Positions 20,117 through 28,824 of a DNA stretch of 64,000 bases are shown piece by piece. The position numbers were made by a program, and so were the translations under genes. Below the pieces are notes generated by a model. The model did not search any database. It had not been told where the DNA came from and was given only the letters and a program-made list of their open reading frames with translations. Position 1 is the stretch's first letter. Every line of letters starts with the position of its first letter. This stretch comes from Thiolinea disciformis DSM 14473 (GTDB taxonomy: Bacteria; Pseudomonadota; Gammaproteobacteria; Thiotrichales; Thiotrichaceae): assembly GCF_000371925.1 (NCBI RefSeq), contig NZ_AQVE01000016.1:29822-93821 (forward strand), in the 5' to 3' direction.

Positions 20117-21307
20117 TTAACGTAGGCGATACTTCAAGCCCATGGTCAAACGACGATCGGTGCCGTCATCTGAAGAACCATCCTCATTTACTAAGGACGC
20201 CGTGGTTTCGAAATTCAATACATTATTAATCTCATAAGAGAAGGTGGAAGCTAATGTATGAATCGTGCCATTAGTATCTGCTTTACCATTGTGGCGATAA
20301 TCAATATCCCATGAATTCAACCAATCAATATTATCTGCCAGTTCATAGGACAAACTCATATCATTGGTAGCTGAATACGAATCATCACCGTCATTAATCT
20401 TTGTGCTAAAGGTAGCAACATTCGAAAACTGGGTGCGATTATTGAGTGGCATATGATATTCACCCTGCACTTCTAGCTTTGGATTAGGATCACCATCAAA
20501 AGCCGTAAAGGCATAACCTAAACCCGCACGGACTTTCCAACCAATACGACGTTTGAAGGTATTTTCACGCATTAACACATCGCGTACTTTAATCGCCCCT
20601 TGCGCACCTAAACCATTCGCTAATGAACCACTATTCCGCAAGGCTTTTTCAATATCACTGACCCAATACATCACATAATCATTCGCACCATAACGACGCT
20701 TGTAGATATATTCCTTAGCAACAATTTGGGCAATTTCTTGATATACCCCAACAGCAGGCTTAGCATTAATAATGCGGCGTTTATATAATTCATCCATGAC
20801 GCGAATGGTATAAGCCATCGGTGTAACGTCTGTTACACGCCCCATACCGGCACCAATTGTCGCGGTGGTCTCCACATTATCCGTATCAAAATTATCTAAA
20901 TTCTCTAGCTTATCGCGTGCTTCAACACGACCGCCGCCATACCAAAACGCACCACTACTACCTGGCACAAAATAAGAATCAATATTGCCATCAATCGAAG
21001 CTTGATAAGTGCTACTACGCTCGGCATCTTTTGCTGAACCGCGATTGACATTACCAATTATTTCGCCGCCATAACTAAAATCACGCGCAGGGGTACTAAA
21101 AAGGCGATCATAAAAAGCATTCAAATCTAGGTTATAACTCGATTGACTATCATTGCGCCCTTTGCTCAAATCAAAGGCGCCAATAACATAAGCTTCTTCC
21201 GAATCACTGCTGCCTTGTTTGTAATCAAACAAAGAAACCTCCGCTTGTGCTTGCCCCCAGCCCCATAAAACACTAACCGCAACAGCGGCTAAAATCTTTT
21301 TTTTCAT
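20117..21307 (-). CDS. Outer-membrane beta-barrel protein, unknown specificity
   Basis: The product has a Sec signal peptide (MKKKILAAVAVSVLWGWG followed by QAQA) and then alternating amphipathic strands with aromatic ends. It finishes in a short C-terminal strand (LTMGLKYRLR), where most barrels end in an aromatic residue. The open frame extends to 21334, but the ATG at 21307 has AAGGAG with an ideal 7-nt spacing and starts the signal peptide, so it is chosen (396 residues). No porin or TonB family signature is recognised. An internal helical stretch (about 175-250) interrupts the strand pattern. The gene is monocistronic: a terminator follows and a 430-bp intergenic region precedes it. Transport or structural role is unknown. 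Confidence 0.65.
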   Translation of the reverse strand: MKKKILAAVAVSVLWGWGQAQAEVSLFDYKQGSSDSEEAYVIGAFDLSKGRNDSQSSYNLDLNAFYDRLFSTPARDFSYGGEIIGNVNRGSAKDAERSSTYQASIDGNIDSYFVPGSSGAFWYGGGRVEARDKLENLDNFDTDNVETTATIGAGMGRVTDVTPMAYTIRVMDELYKRRIINAKPAVGVYQEIAQIVAKEYIYKRRYGANDYVMYWVSDIEKALRNSGSLANGLGAQGAIKVRDVLMRENTFKRRIGWKVRAGLGYAFTAFDGDPNPKLEVQGEYHMPLNNRTQFSNVATFSTKINDGDDSYSATNDMSLSYELADNIDWLNSWDIDYRHNGKADTNGTIHTLASTFSYEINNVLNFETTASLVNEDGSSDDGTDRRLTMGLKYRLR

Positions 21308-21735
21308 TGTCATGCTCCTTGAACAAATTCTCATTACATTTTTTAATTTTCATAAAAAAATACAGCGCTGCTAAATTCCATTGGCTGCAATAGCACTTTG
21401 CGCTCAAATTACAAATAATGTTGCGAATTAACAACAATTTTTTTAAGCCGTGGACTTTAACATGCTGAATAGGAATCTGCGAATACCCCAAGCTTTAACT
21501 GGTAATGTTATAAACAAATGTATCAACAAACCCCTATGCCCTTTCGTTAATGTACTCGCCCTCAAATGACATTCACCTGAATTAATCAAGTGTGTTGCTA
21601 TAGAATTTTTCCTAATACCCTAATCAATTAAGCGCTCAAATGCATCATAATCATAGGAGTTAAGTACAAACTAGCAAGCGCATGACTACTAGCGCTATGC
21701 TGTGAAGCCTATACCTTTATGAAGACCTGCCTGCT
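21308..21735. other. Divergent intergenic region without a gene
   Basis: This AT-rich region separates the outer-membrane protein gene (minus) from the ABC/FtsX operon (plus) and must hold both promoters. A possible extended -10 element TGCTATAGA is seen near 21595-21605 on the plus strand, but without a convincing -35. No open frame, tRNA or strong hairpin is found. Confidence 0.4.
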
Positions 21736-22410
21736 ATGTTGCAACTGATTAAAGTTTCCAAAGCTTTCCCCCAGCCCGATGGCCAATTAACGCCGATTTT
21801 AGCGGGGATCGATTTCCAGCTTAATGCCGGTCAGTCGGCGGCGCTATTGGGCGCTAGCGGTAGCGGAAAAAGTACCTTGCTACATTTGATTGCGGGTTTA
21901 GATACACCTGATAGTGGCGAGATTGTCGTGCGCGATCAGTCGATTATGACCTTAAGTGAGGCTAAATTAGCGGAACTCAGACGCCATACCATTAGTTTAG
22001 TATTCCAACAATTTTATCTGATTAGCACCTTGAAGGTGGTCGACAATATTCGTTTTCAAGCCCAATTGTCTCAGCGCTACGACCCCGCATGGGAAAAACA
22101 ATTAGTGGACCGTCTAGGTTTGGGGGATCAATTGCAAAAATATCCGCATCAACTGTCTGGAGGCCAACAACAACGTGTAGCCATTGCCCGCGCCTTACTC
22201 CATAAACCGGCTTTAGTCTTAGCTGATGAGCCAACGGGCAATTTAGATGAACACAGCAGCGAACAAGTGATGGCTTTATTAAGTGAGCTGGTCAAACAAG
22301 CGGGTAGCGCTTTATTGATGGTGACGCACAGTCGTCAAATGGCCAGCTATTTAGACCAAGCCTATTGGCTCAAAGCAGGTAGTTTACATAGCGAAGTGAT
22401 CGACACATGA
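21736..22410 (+). CDS. ABC transporter ATP-binding protein (LolD/MacB type)
   Basis: A 224-residue ATPase with Walker A (GASGSGKST), Q-loop (LVFQQFYLIS), signature (LSGGQQQRVAIARA), Walker B ([13 protein letters not shown]) and H-loop (LMVTHSRQMA). The stop overlaps the ATG of the FtsX-type permease by 4 nt (ATGA), so the two subunits are coupled. It is the first gene of a three-gene unit (ATPase, permease, AttH-like lipocalin), an arrangement comparable to att genes of Agrobacterium. No clear ribosome site lies before the ATG. The substrate is unknown; membrane-anchored MacB/LolCDE-type systems move lipoproteins or envelope-active molecules. Confidence 0.92.
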   Translation: MLQLIKVSKAFPQPDGQLTPILAGIDFQLNAGQSAALLGASGSGKSTLLHLIAGLDTPDSGEIVVRDQSIMTLSEAKLAELRRHTISLVFQQFYLISTLKVVDNIRFQAQLSQRYDPAWEKQLVDRLGLGDQLQKYPHQLSGGQQQRVAIARALLHKPALVLADEPTGNLDEHSSEQVMALLSELVKQAGSALLMVTHSRQMASYLDQAYWLKAGSLHSEVIDT

Positions 22411-24896
22411 AGGGCTTAGGTTTAAGTTTAAAAGCCTTGCTCAGCCATTATTGGTGCTATCCGTGGCAAGCTTTATTTTTAATCGCGGGGCTCTGTGCCG
22501 GAGTCGCACTGTGGTCGGCGGTGCAAATTATTAATGGGCATGCGCGTGCAAGCTACGAGCAAGGCAATCAAGTCTTGGGTGCGCAAGCCTATTATTGGAT
22601 TCGCGCCAAAGATGAGACTGGTGTGAGTACCGCCGATTATGCCCAATTACGCCGCCAAGGGTTTCGCGAAGTTTATCCCGTCGTGCAAGGCGTCCTCCTA
22701 AGCGCCAAACAGCAAGCGATTCCTATTATTGCCACCGATCCAATTGCTTTGCCGGTACAGGCTATTCAGACGAATACCTCAGCCACTGAATTTAATGGCC
22801 TCGCTTTTATGCAAGCGCCTTATCAAGCGTGGTTTCCACCGAGTTTAGCGCGTGAACTAGGCGTCCAAGTGAATGAGCGGCTGCTATTAAAGGATGGGCA
22901 AACGATGCCGCCCGCTCTGCTACAAACGCAAACCCAACAAGGTCGCCAAGTTTTATTAGATATTGCGCCCGCTTTAAGCTTACTCAAACGCGACAAGTTG
23001 AGCTATTTGGCAGTCACACAACTCAGTGAGCCTGAGAAAACACGTCTGCAACAAAGCCTACCCGCGCATTTAAGTTTGGTCGAGAATCGCCAAAGTGTTG
23101 ATTTAAGCCAACTCACGCAAAGTCTTCACACGCAACTGTCCGCAATGAGCTTACTATCCTTCGCGGTTGGTTTATTCATTGTTTTCAATGCTGTGCGTTT
23201 CTCACTATGGTATCGACGACCCACCTTACGCACCTTACGCCTCATGGGTGTTAGCGTTTCGACTCTAAGCTTAGCCATTGCCGTAGAAACCTTAGTGTGG
23301 AGTCTTGTTGGCAGTGGCTTAGGTTTAGCATTGGGCTATCTCCTAAGCCAAAGCCTATTACCCACGGTTAGCTCCAGCCTGCAATCGCTGTATGGCGCCA
23401 ATTTGGGTAGTGACATTATTTTCCAAACCCGCACACTCCTTTGGGCATGGCTACTGACTTTAGGTGGATTGATACTCGCGCTGGCTTTACCTTTATGGCA
23501 ACAATTACGCTTGCCGGTGTTACCTAGCAATACACTTAGCACCCATTGGCGCAGCGACCAACGCACACGTAAACGCTTATTGATCGCGGCAAGTGTTTTG
23601 GCGCTACTAGCTATTTTTATTTATCCACTGATTCATCAACTCATCCAAGGCTTTATCTTACTCGGTATGGTTTTGCTCGCGGCTGCTTGGGCATTGCCTG
23701 CGTTGCTGGCCAGCAGTCTAAAGCTTTTGGAATATTTACTGCCGCCAGATTCGTTTAAAGCACGCTGGCTCATACGGGATGGTTGGGCACAACTACCCGC
23801 ACTACGCACCGCCATGATGGCCTTATTACTCGCCTTAACCGCTAATCTAGGCGTAGAAATGCTAGTGGGTAGCTTCAGAACGGCTTTATCCACGTGGCTT
23901 GAGCAACGTATTGCGGCAGATTTCTATGTGCAAGGGAGTAGCCAGTTTAAGCTGCAAACGCTATTAGACGATCCAAACACCGCTGATTGGCTGGCCGCTG
24001 TTAATGAGCGCACGCAAATCAGTTTACGTTGGCAGGAACACCCGTTATTACTCCGTGGTGTTAATCCAAGCGCACCGGATAGTCAGACCATTAGTTTCAC
24101 CCAAGCTTTACCCGATGCTTTGAAAACATGGCAGGCGGCTGACTCACAACAGCAGTGGGTCTTAGCCAATGAACAATTGCATTATTTAGCGGGTGTCAAA
24201 TTAGGGGACTCCCTAGCACTAGAAACACCTCAAGGCCCCGTTGCTTTTCAGGTGATTGGTTTTGTGCATGATTATGGCAATCCTTATTATCAACTTTTTC
24301 TACCCAACTCCTTGCTAAAGCGCTATTGGCCGCACGCTGAGCCTTGGAATACTTCCCTTTGGTTGAAGGATCAGCGCTTCGCCGCACAGGCTGAACAAGC
24401 ACTTTTAAAGGCGGGTGCCAAAGCCGGTGATTGGGTGGAGCAAAAAACCATTAAGAGCCTATCGTTAAGTATTTTTGATCGCACGTTTGCGATGACCGCT
24501 GCCATGAATAGCCTGACCCTGTGGGTAGCTAGCATTGCTTTACTGGCTGCTTTAATGGCTATTTTACAAGAGCGTTTGCCGGAATTTGCACAGTGGCGCG
24601 CTTTGGGTGTGAATCGCCTAGAACAGTGGTTGGTGATGAGTACGCCTTTATTCATTTGGGCAGGTATCACTTGGCTAGCCGCCCTACCCTTGGGTGCTTT
24701 ATTGTCATGGATTCTCATCCATAAGCTCAATGTGATGGCCTTTGGTTGGAGTATGCCTTTATTGTGGAGTATGACGCCAGCGTGGCACCTCGCCCTATTA
24801 ACACTAGGTGTAATTTTGTTCACGCTAGTGCTAGTCGCATGGCAACTACGCCGCAAACTGCCACAGGCGCTAGCACAATTAGGAGCACAAGCATGA
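22407..24896 (+). CDS. ABC transporter permease, FtsX family
   Basis: An 829-residue permease with an N-terminal helix (about 18-38), a periplasmic domain, a three- to four-helix FtsX core (LRTLRLMGVSVSTLSLAIAV), additional central helices, a second periplasmic domain and a C-terminal FtsX core (PEFAQWRALGVNRLEQWLVM). This double-FtsX layout matches the other permease in the window, but the two differ strongly in sequence and are not a recent duplication. Both ends overlap neighbours by ATGA, so the ATPase, permease and lipocalin genes form one tightly translated operon. Confidence 0.9.
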   Translation: MKGLGLSLKALLSHYWCYPWQALFLIAGLCAGVALWSAVQIINGHARASYEQGNQVLGAQAYYWIRAKDETGVSTADYAQLRRQGFREVYPVVQGVLLSAKQQAIPIIATDPIALPVQAIQTNTSATEFNGLAFMQAPYQAWFPPSLARELGVQVNERLLLKDGQTMPPALLQTQTQQGRQVLLDIAPALSLLKRDKLSYLAVTQLSEPEKTRLQQSLPAHLSLVENRQSVDLSQLTQSLHTQLSAMSLLSFAVGLFIVFNAVRFSLWYRRPTLRTLRLMGVSVSTLSLAIAVETLVWSLVGSGLGLALGYLLSQSLLPTVSSSLQSLYGANLGSDIIFQTRTLLWAWLLTLGGLILALALPLWQQLRLPVLPSNTLSTHWRSDQRTRKRLLIAASVLALLAIFIYPLIHQLIQGFILLGMVLLAAAWALPALLASSLKLLEYLLPPDSFKARWLIRDGWAQLPALRTAMMALLLALTANLGVEMLVGSFRTALSTWLEQRIAADFYVQGSSQFKLQTLLDDPNTADWLAAVNERTQISLRWQEHPLLLRGVNPSAPDSQTISFTQALPDALKTWQAADSQQQWVLANEQLHYLAGVKLGDSLALETPQGPVAFQVIGFVHDYGNPYYQLFLPNSLLKRYWPHAEPWNTSLWLKDQRFAAQAEQALLKAGAKAGDWVEQKTIKSLSLSIFDRTFAMTAAMNSLTLWVASIALLAALMAILQERLPEFAQWRALGVNRLEQWLVMSTPLFIWAGITWLAALPLGALLSWILIHKLNVMAFGWSMPLLWSMTPAWHLALLTLGVILFTLVLVAWQLRRKLPQALAQLGAQA

Positions 24897-25984
24897 GGTC
24901 TATTTTATTCGTATTAAGTTTAGTGCTCAGCAGTCTTATTCATGCACAAAGCGTTACTCAAGATGCCTACCAAGTGCTACGCCAAGACGCGCAGGGCTAT
25001 GCCGAGGTCATTCCAAACCGCCGTTTCCAATTCCCTGCTGATCATGCCCCGCACCCCGATTATCGTATTGAATGGTGGTATATCACCGCTAATTTAAGCG
25101 ATCCGGATGGAAATGCTTGGGGCATACAATGGACATTATTCCGCCAAAGCTTATCTCCGACACCTATGGTAGACGGCTGGGCTAGCAATCAAATGTGGAT
25201 GGCTCATGCCGCGCTTTCTACACCCAACGGCTATTATCCCGAACAACGTTTTGCGCGTGGTGGCATCGGTCAAGCAGGCGTAAGCAGTGCACCTTTTACG
25301 GCGTGGTTGGACGATTGGCAATGGCAAGGTGATACGACAGAGCCTTTTCCCTCACGCTTACACTTTACGACCGCAGATTGGAACTTAACGTTTGAATTGC
25401 AAAGCGATAAACCGTGGGTGCTACAAGGCGATCAAGGTTACAGTCAAAAGTCGGAAGGCAAACAAGCCAGCTATTATTACAGCCAAGCACATATAGCCAT
25501 CAAAGGTAAAGCAAGTCGTTTAGGAAAAACCATTCCTTTAGAGGGTAAGGCTTGGCTAGATCGTGAATGGAGTTCGCAACCACTCGCCTCGCATCAACAG
25601 GGCTGGGATTGGTTCTCACTACATTTCAAGGATGGCTACGCGCTAATGGTGTATCAATTGCGCAATACCCACGGCAAACACTGGCTCAGTGGTAGTTGGA
25701 TTAGCCCTGATGGCAGTAGTCAAACCCTAAAAGCGGATGACATTGTGCTAACACCTCAGCAACGCCAAACGATTGAAGTGTTACGCTTAGGGCAAAAGAC
25801 ACCCACCAAAATCACCTTACCTTTAGCATGGACGATTGAATTACCGCAGTTACAAAAGCGCTGGCACATTAGCACACCTTATCCCAATCAATGGATGGCA
25901 GCACAATTTCCGTATTGGGAGGGTGTTGTGAGCGTCGATGAAGGCAAATCGGGTATGGGGTATATGGAATTGACCGGCTATTAA
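24893..25984 (+). CDS. AttH/CrtC-family lipocalin-like exported protein
   Basis: A protein of about 363 residues belonging to the AttH / carotenoid 1,2-hydratase family, which adopts a double lipocalin-like fold. The true start is the ATG at 24893 (AGGAG about 7 nt upstream, start overlapping the permease stop), giving a Sec signal peptide MRSILFVLSLVLSSLIHAQS. Family motifs include RIEWWYITANL, GIQWTLFR and the conserved LDREWSS / GWDWFSLHF region. In related loci the protein is encoded with an ABC/FtsX exporter. A periplasmic role in handling a hydrophobic molecule delivered by that exporter is inferred. The enzymatic hydratase function is not implied, since no carotenoid genes are present. 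Confidence 0.85.
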   Translation: MRSILFVLSLVLSSLIHAQSVTQDAYQVLRQDAQGYAEVIPNRRFQFPADHAPHPDYRIEWWYITANLSDPDGNAWGIQWTLFRQSLSPTPMVDGWASNQMWMAHAALSTPNGYYPEQRFARGGIGQAGVSSAPFTAWLDDWQWQGDTTEPFPSRLHFTTADWNLTFELQSDKPWVLQGDQGYSQKSEGKQASYYYSQAHIAIKGKASRLGKTIPLEGKAWLDREWSSQPLASHQQGWDWFSLHFKDGYALMVYQLRNTHGKHWLSGSWISPDGSSQTLKADDIVLTPQQRQTIEVLRLGQKTPTKITLPLAWTIELPQLQKRWHISTPYPNQWMAAQFPYWEGVVSVDEGKSGMGYMELTGY

Positions 25985-26039
25985 ACGATTTATTGGGTTT
26001 CAATATTGGCGCACTCGGCTAGGCATCACGTTGGCAACC

Positions 26040-26549
26040 ATGCTATATCAGATGCTATTCCACAAACTGTTGAGTCAAACGCTTATGAGCCAACTAAGTC
26101 CTGCTGAACTAATGACACTACTAGAGAACAACCTTCCAGCGGTAGACCATCGGGGAGAAATTATCGAAGAAATTGGGGAGTCTCATTTACGCATTCGTCT
26201 TCCTGTCACCTCCCAGTATCTGAGCCACGACTTACCCGCTGGCTCAGGCCAAGCGGTACTTTCAGGCCCCATTACCATGGGATTTGCTGATACCGCTTTA
26301 TATGCTTGTGTGCATGCCTTCTACGGCGCGTCGATATTTGCCGCTATCGTTTCATTGAATATTTCGTTTTTCAGTGTCGCAGGCGCTGGTGACCTCGTCG
26401 CGGTAGCACGACTCATTCGTAAGGGTAAGACACTGGCATTTGTCGAAGCACAGCTCTACTCGGGTCAATCCACTAAGCCCTGTGCTCAAGTCACTGCTAC
26501 CTATGCAGTACGCTACCCTGCCAAACAACTTAGTGTTACACAAGCCTGA
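26040..26549 (+). CDS. PaaI-family hotdog thioesterase
   Basis: A single hotdog-fold domain of the PaaI/YbgC type that hydrolyses acyl-CoA thioesters. The core pattern (GQAVLSGPITMGFADTALYA, then SLNISFFSVAGAGDLVAVAR and GKTLAFVEAQLYS) matches the family. The start is unclear: TTG 26031, ATG 26040, ATG 26052 and ATG 26085 are in frame and none has a good ribosome site; the domain itself starts near the codon at 26085. It stands alone between the AttH-like gene and an insertion-sequence remnant, so its substrate cannot be inferred from context. Confidence 0.8.
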   Translation: MLYQMLFHKLLSQTLMSQLSPAELMTLLENNLPAVDHRGEIIEEIGESHLRIRLPVTSQYLSHDLPAGSGQAVLSGPITMGFADTALYACVHAFYGASIFAAIVSLNISFFSVAGAGDLVAVARLIRKGKTLAFVEAQLYSGQSTKPCAQVTATYAVRYPAKQLSVTQA

Positions 26550-26551
26550 TA

Positions 26552-26720
26552 GGGTGTTCTGGTCTACTAGAAACGGACACGTGGTTAAGAGGTGTTTTAG
26601 GATCAGTGCTGATGAATACTAGGAGACGCAGATGAAGCCGAAACTTCACTACGACGAGGCCTTTAAGAAAGCAGCCTGTTAGTCACGGAGCAAGGCGATT
26701 GACCGTGGCTCACACTATAC
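26552..26720 (+). mobile_element. Insertion-sequence 5' end remnant (IS3-like orfA fragment)
   Basis: After the thioesterase stop there is a sequence with the look of an IS left end (GTGTTCTGGTCTACTAGAAA, then CGGACAC). About 50 bp further, with GGAG upstream, a frame begins at 26632 that reads MKPKLHYDEAFKKAAC and then stops. This resembles the beginning of the helix-turn-helix orfA protein of IS3-type elements. No further transposase sequence and no matching right end follow, so it is a small decayed fragment. The family assignment is tentative. Confidence 0.4.
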
Positions 26721-26786
26721 CCGTAAACGCTGTGGTATCGTGAACCAATGCATATCGACAATAATCAAAATAGGAAGTACGTATCA

Positions 26787-27044
26787 ATGGAGCTGCTAAA
26801 CACCTTTATGGAATGGGCTTGGGCTAGACATCATAATGTACTGAGCTGGTACATTCGCCCCCTTTTCTTACTGCCCTTTTGCTATTTTGCCTATCAACGT
26901 TCTTATCTAGGCATTACCCTGACCCTGACCCTCTTAGCCTTATTAAGCAGTATGTTTTGGTTTCCTGTGCCTGACTCCATTAGCCCTGCTGTGCTTTCAG
27001 CCTTACAAGCCGAAGTAGAGTCTCGTTTACAAAACTTATCCTAG
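26787..27044 (+). CDS. Small conserved membrane protein
   Basis: An 85-residue protein (98 from the upstream ATG at 26748) with a tryptophan/histidine-rich N-terminus (MEWAWARHHNVLSWYIRP) and two membrane helices (about 24-60 of the short form). AGGAAG lies 9 nt before the ATG at 26787, which is therefore preferred. I recognise it only as a conserved hypothetical; no catalytic motif is visible. It stands alone between an IS remnant and the convergent GNAT gene. Confidence 0.55.
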   Translation: MELLNTFMEWAWARHHNVLSWYIRPLFLLPFCYFAYQRSYLGITLTLTLLALLSSMFWFPVPDSISPAVLSALQAEVESRLQNLS

Positions 27045-27125
27045 GGCAAGCGCTTGAAAAAAGTGACTGAACTAGGAGATAAAGAGCCGGTGTAGGAGTG
27101 CTCGAATGTCTTCTATATCCTGCCC

Positions 27126-27590
27126 TTAGCGAGGTTGTTTTTTAAACACTTTTTTAAAGTTCGCCTCAGCCTCGTCACAGGCTTCATAGCCACAAGCCTG
27201 ATAAAACTGTGCAGCACTCACTGTATCCGTATAAAGATACAGCGTTTCAAAATGTGACGACGCTGCGTTTTCTAAATGTGTTAGCAACAATCGCCCGATG
27301 CCTTGTTTTCGATAATCAGGTAGTACATAAAAGCGGCGTAAGCGCCCAACACTGTTATCTTGATAAAGCCAAGTATTAATACCTTCAAGCGCTATTAGTT
27401 GCTCGTTTTGATAAACACCACAGAGAATTTCACCTTCCTTATCAAAGCAGTTTACGCCTGAAACAAACTCTTGTTTCAATCGTTTGAGAAAATGAAAACC
27501 TTCTCGTTCATTAGCTTGCGATAGCATCTCAAACGCTGGCGGTAATGAGTTTAATAACCTGATACTGGATTCCATCCTCAATCCAACCAT
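27126..27590 (-). CDS. GNAT-family N-acetyltransferase
   Basis: A 154-residue acetyltransferase. The acetyl-CoA binding motif A is clear (RRFYVLPDYRKQGIGRLLL), followed by LYTDTVSAAQFYQACGYEAC (motif B). The substrate is unknown. The frame starts at 27590 or at the ATG at 27575; GAGG sits too close to the second. It overlaps the tail of a deleted phzF gene and is the last gene of a minus-strand cluster that also includes YjbQ and a transglutaminase-like protein. Confidence 0.85.
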   Translation of the reverse strand: MVGLRMESSIRLLNSLPPAFEMLSQANEREGFHFLKRLKQEFVSGVNCFDKEGEILCGVYQNEQLIALEGINTWLYQDNSVGRLRRFYVLPDYRKQGIGRLLLTHLENAASSHFETLYLYTDTVSAAQFYQACGYEACDEAEANFKKVFKKQPR

Positions 27591-27812
27591 AACTCACTCT
27601 GCATAAACGTAACTGCCCTATCCCACAATATGACCTTATCGCCACGCCATTCGCACCGTAAAGCACCACCGCGCTGAGAAAGTTGTCGTGCCTCTAAAAT
27701 GGGTTTATCTAACTGCTTTGTCCAATAAGGGGTTAATTGGCCATGTGTTGCACCCGTTACCTTGAAATAATTGGTCGGTAAACGCATCAACAACAAACTG
27801 TTTAATCCTCAT
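27578..27812 (-). pseudogene. PhzF-family isomerase reduced to its two ends
   Basis: Two reading frames together give the ends of a PhzF/YddE-family protein. From ATG 27812 (overlapping the yjbQ stop as TAATG) 19 codons read MRIKQFVVDAFTDQLFQGN, the typical PhzF N-terminus. A second frame then gives about 60 residues matching the family C-terminus (VTGATHGQLTPYWTKQLDK, ARQLSQRGGALRCEWRGDKV, ending in SELWLD). Family members have about 260-300 residues, so roughly 180-200 codons are missing. The switch happens at GGTAAC (27756-27761), which belongs to both parts, as expected for a deletion between short direct repeats. The 72-codon open frame here is therefore not an independent gene. Confidence 0.8.
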
Positions 27813-28231
27813 TAATACTCTCCATAAATCGTCACAGTCAGTTGGCGTTGAAACTGCCCGATTCGATGTTCGTAGACATATACACCCTGCCATGTACCTA
27901 AAACACTTTGCCCACGTGTGACAGGAATAGTTAGCTCGGTGTGGGTTAGCATACAGCGCACATGGGCACTCATATCGTCGTCACCCTCGTAATCGTGACG
28001 ATAAGTAGGATCAGCATCGGGGGCAAGGCGTTGTAAAATAGTTTCTAAATCATGGCGCACGGCTGGATCAGCATTTTCGGTAATAATCAACGAGGCGCTG
28101 GTGTGCTGAATAAACACATGACACAAACCTATTTGAATCCCACTTTGCCGAATCAACTGTTCAATCTGTGCGGTAATTGAATAAGTACCACGCCCTTTAG
28201 TGGTAAGTGTCAGGCTTTGCTGAAAGATCAT
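27812..28231 (-). CDS. yjbQ: YjbQ-family protein (UPF0047)
   Basis: A 139-residue protein of the YjbQ/UPF0047 family, described as having secondary thiamine-phosphate synthase activity. The family core is visible: GLCHVFIQHTSASLIITEN, then DMSAHVRCMLTHTELTIPV with the conserved histidines, and GTWQGVYVYEHR. It overlaps the end of the transglutaminase-like gene by 4 nt (ATGA) and its own stop overlaps the start of the decayed phzF (TAATG). The cellular role is not well defined. Confidence 0.92.
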   Translation of the reverse strand: MIFQQSLTLTTKGRGTYSITAQIEQLIRQSGIQIGLCHVFIQHTSASLIITENADPAVRHDLETILQRLAPDADPTYRHDYEGDDDMSAHVRCMLTHTELTIPVTRGQSVLGTWQGVYVYEHRIGQFQRQLTVTIYGEY

Positions 28232-28824
28232 GCTACAACCTCACTATCCCAAGGTAAACGCTCCACCACCTCTTGCACCGTCTGAGATTGGGTTAATAGC
28301 GCAATCACCATCGGCAATGGTTCTGCAAAAATCCCTTCTATGTCTTTTTCATAGGGATCGATTAACTGAAAGGCTAACTGTTCCACGGGCGGAGTAAATT
28401 GCGCATTGACCTCAGGTTTATTACCACGCGCATCCACACGATACCAACCATAATGCGGCAGATAAATCGCATTGAGGCCGTGCAAGCAATAAGGTGGCTG
28501 ATCGGTCAGGGTTAAACGCTGATAACACAAACCAGCAGGTATGCCATTAGCACGTAATAAGGCTGCCAATAAATGACTCTTGGCGTAACAGAATCCCGAA
28601 CCCTCATGTAATACCTCGGAAGCTTTACAGGTCACTACGGTCAAGCCCTCATAATCTAAACTATGTTTGATGTCATCGCGCACAAACTCAAAACACGCTT
28701 GTGCAATCTGTTTGGCGGTATGATGGGGAGCGGCTAATTGCTGGGCTTTCGTTACAATACTCGGGTGTTGCCAATCAATATAGGGACTCGCGGCTAAATA
28801 GTGGGTTGGATCAGGGTGTTCCAT
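28228..28824 (-). CDS. Transglutaminase-like cysteine protease fold protein
   Basis: A 198-residue protein of the transglutaminase-like superfamily. The catalytic triad order is visible: Cys in GSGFCYAKSHLLAALLRANG, His in LHGLNAIYLPHYGW, and Asp in YRVDARGNK. There is no signal peptide, so it is cytoplasmic. Such proteins act as peptidases or amidases; the substrate is unknown. It is coupled to yjbQ by an ATGA overlap. Its first codons also overlap the end of a truncated GNAT gene. Confidence 0.8.
   Translation of the reverse strand: MEHPDPTHYLAASPYIDWQHPSIVTKAQQLAAPHHTAKQIAQACFEFVRDDIKHSLDYEGLTVVTCKASEVLHEGSGFCYAKSHLLAALLRANGIPAGLCYQRLTLTDQPPYCLHGLNAIYLPHYGWYRVDARGNKPEVNAQFTPPVEQLAFQLIDPYEKDIEGIFAEPLPMVIALLTQSQTVQEVVERLPWDSEVVA

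Noticed and set aside
11579..24896. The two ABC/FtsX systems as a duplication
   Set aside because: Their permeases share length and layout but little sequence, which fits two old family members rather than a recent copy.
27578..27796. 72-codon frame as an independent small gene
   Set aside because: Its sequence is the C-terminal end of PhzF, joined to a PhzF N-terminus in another frame, so it is part of a pseudogene.
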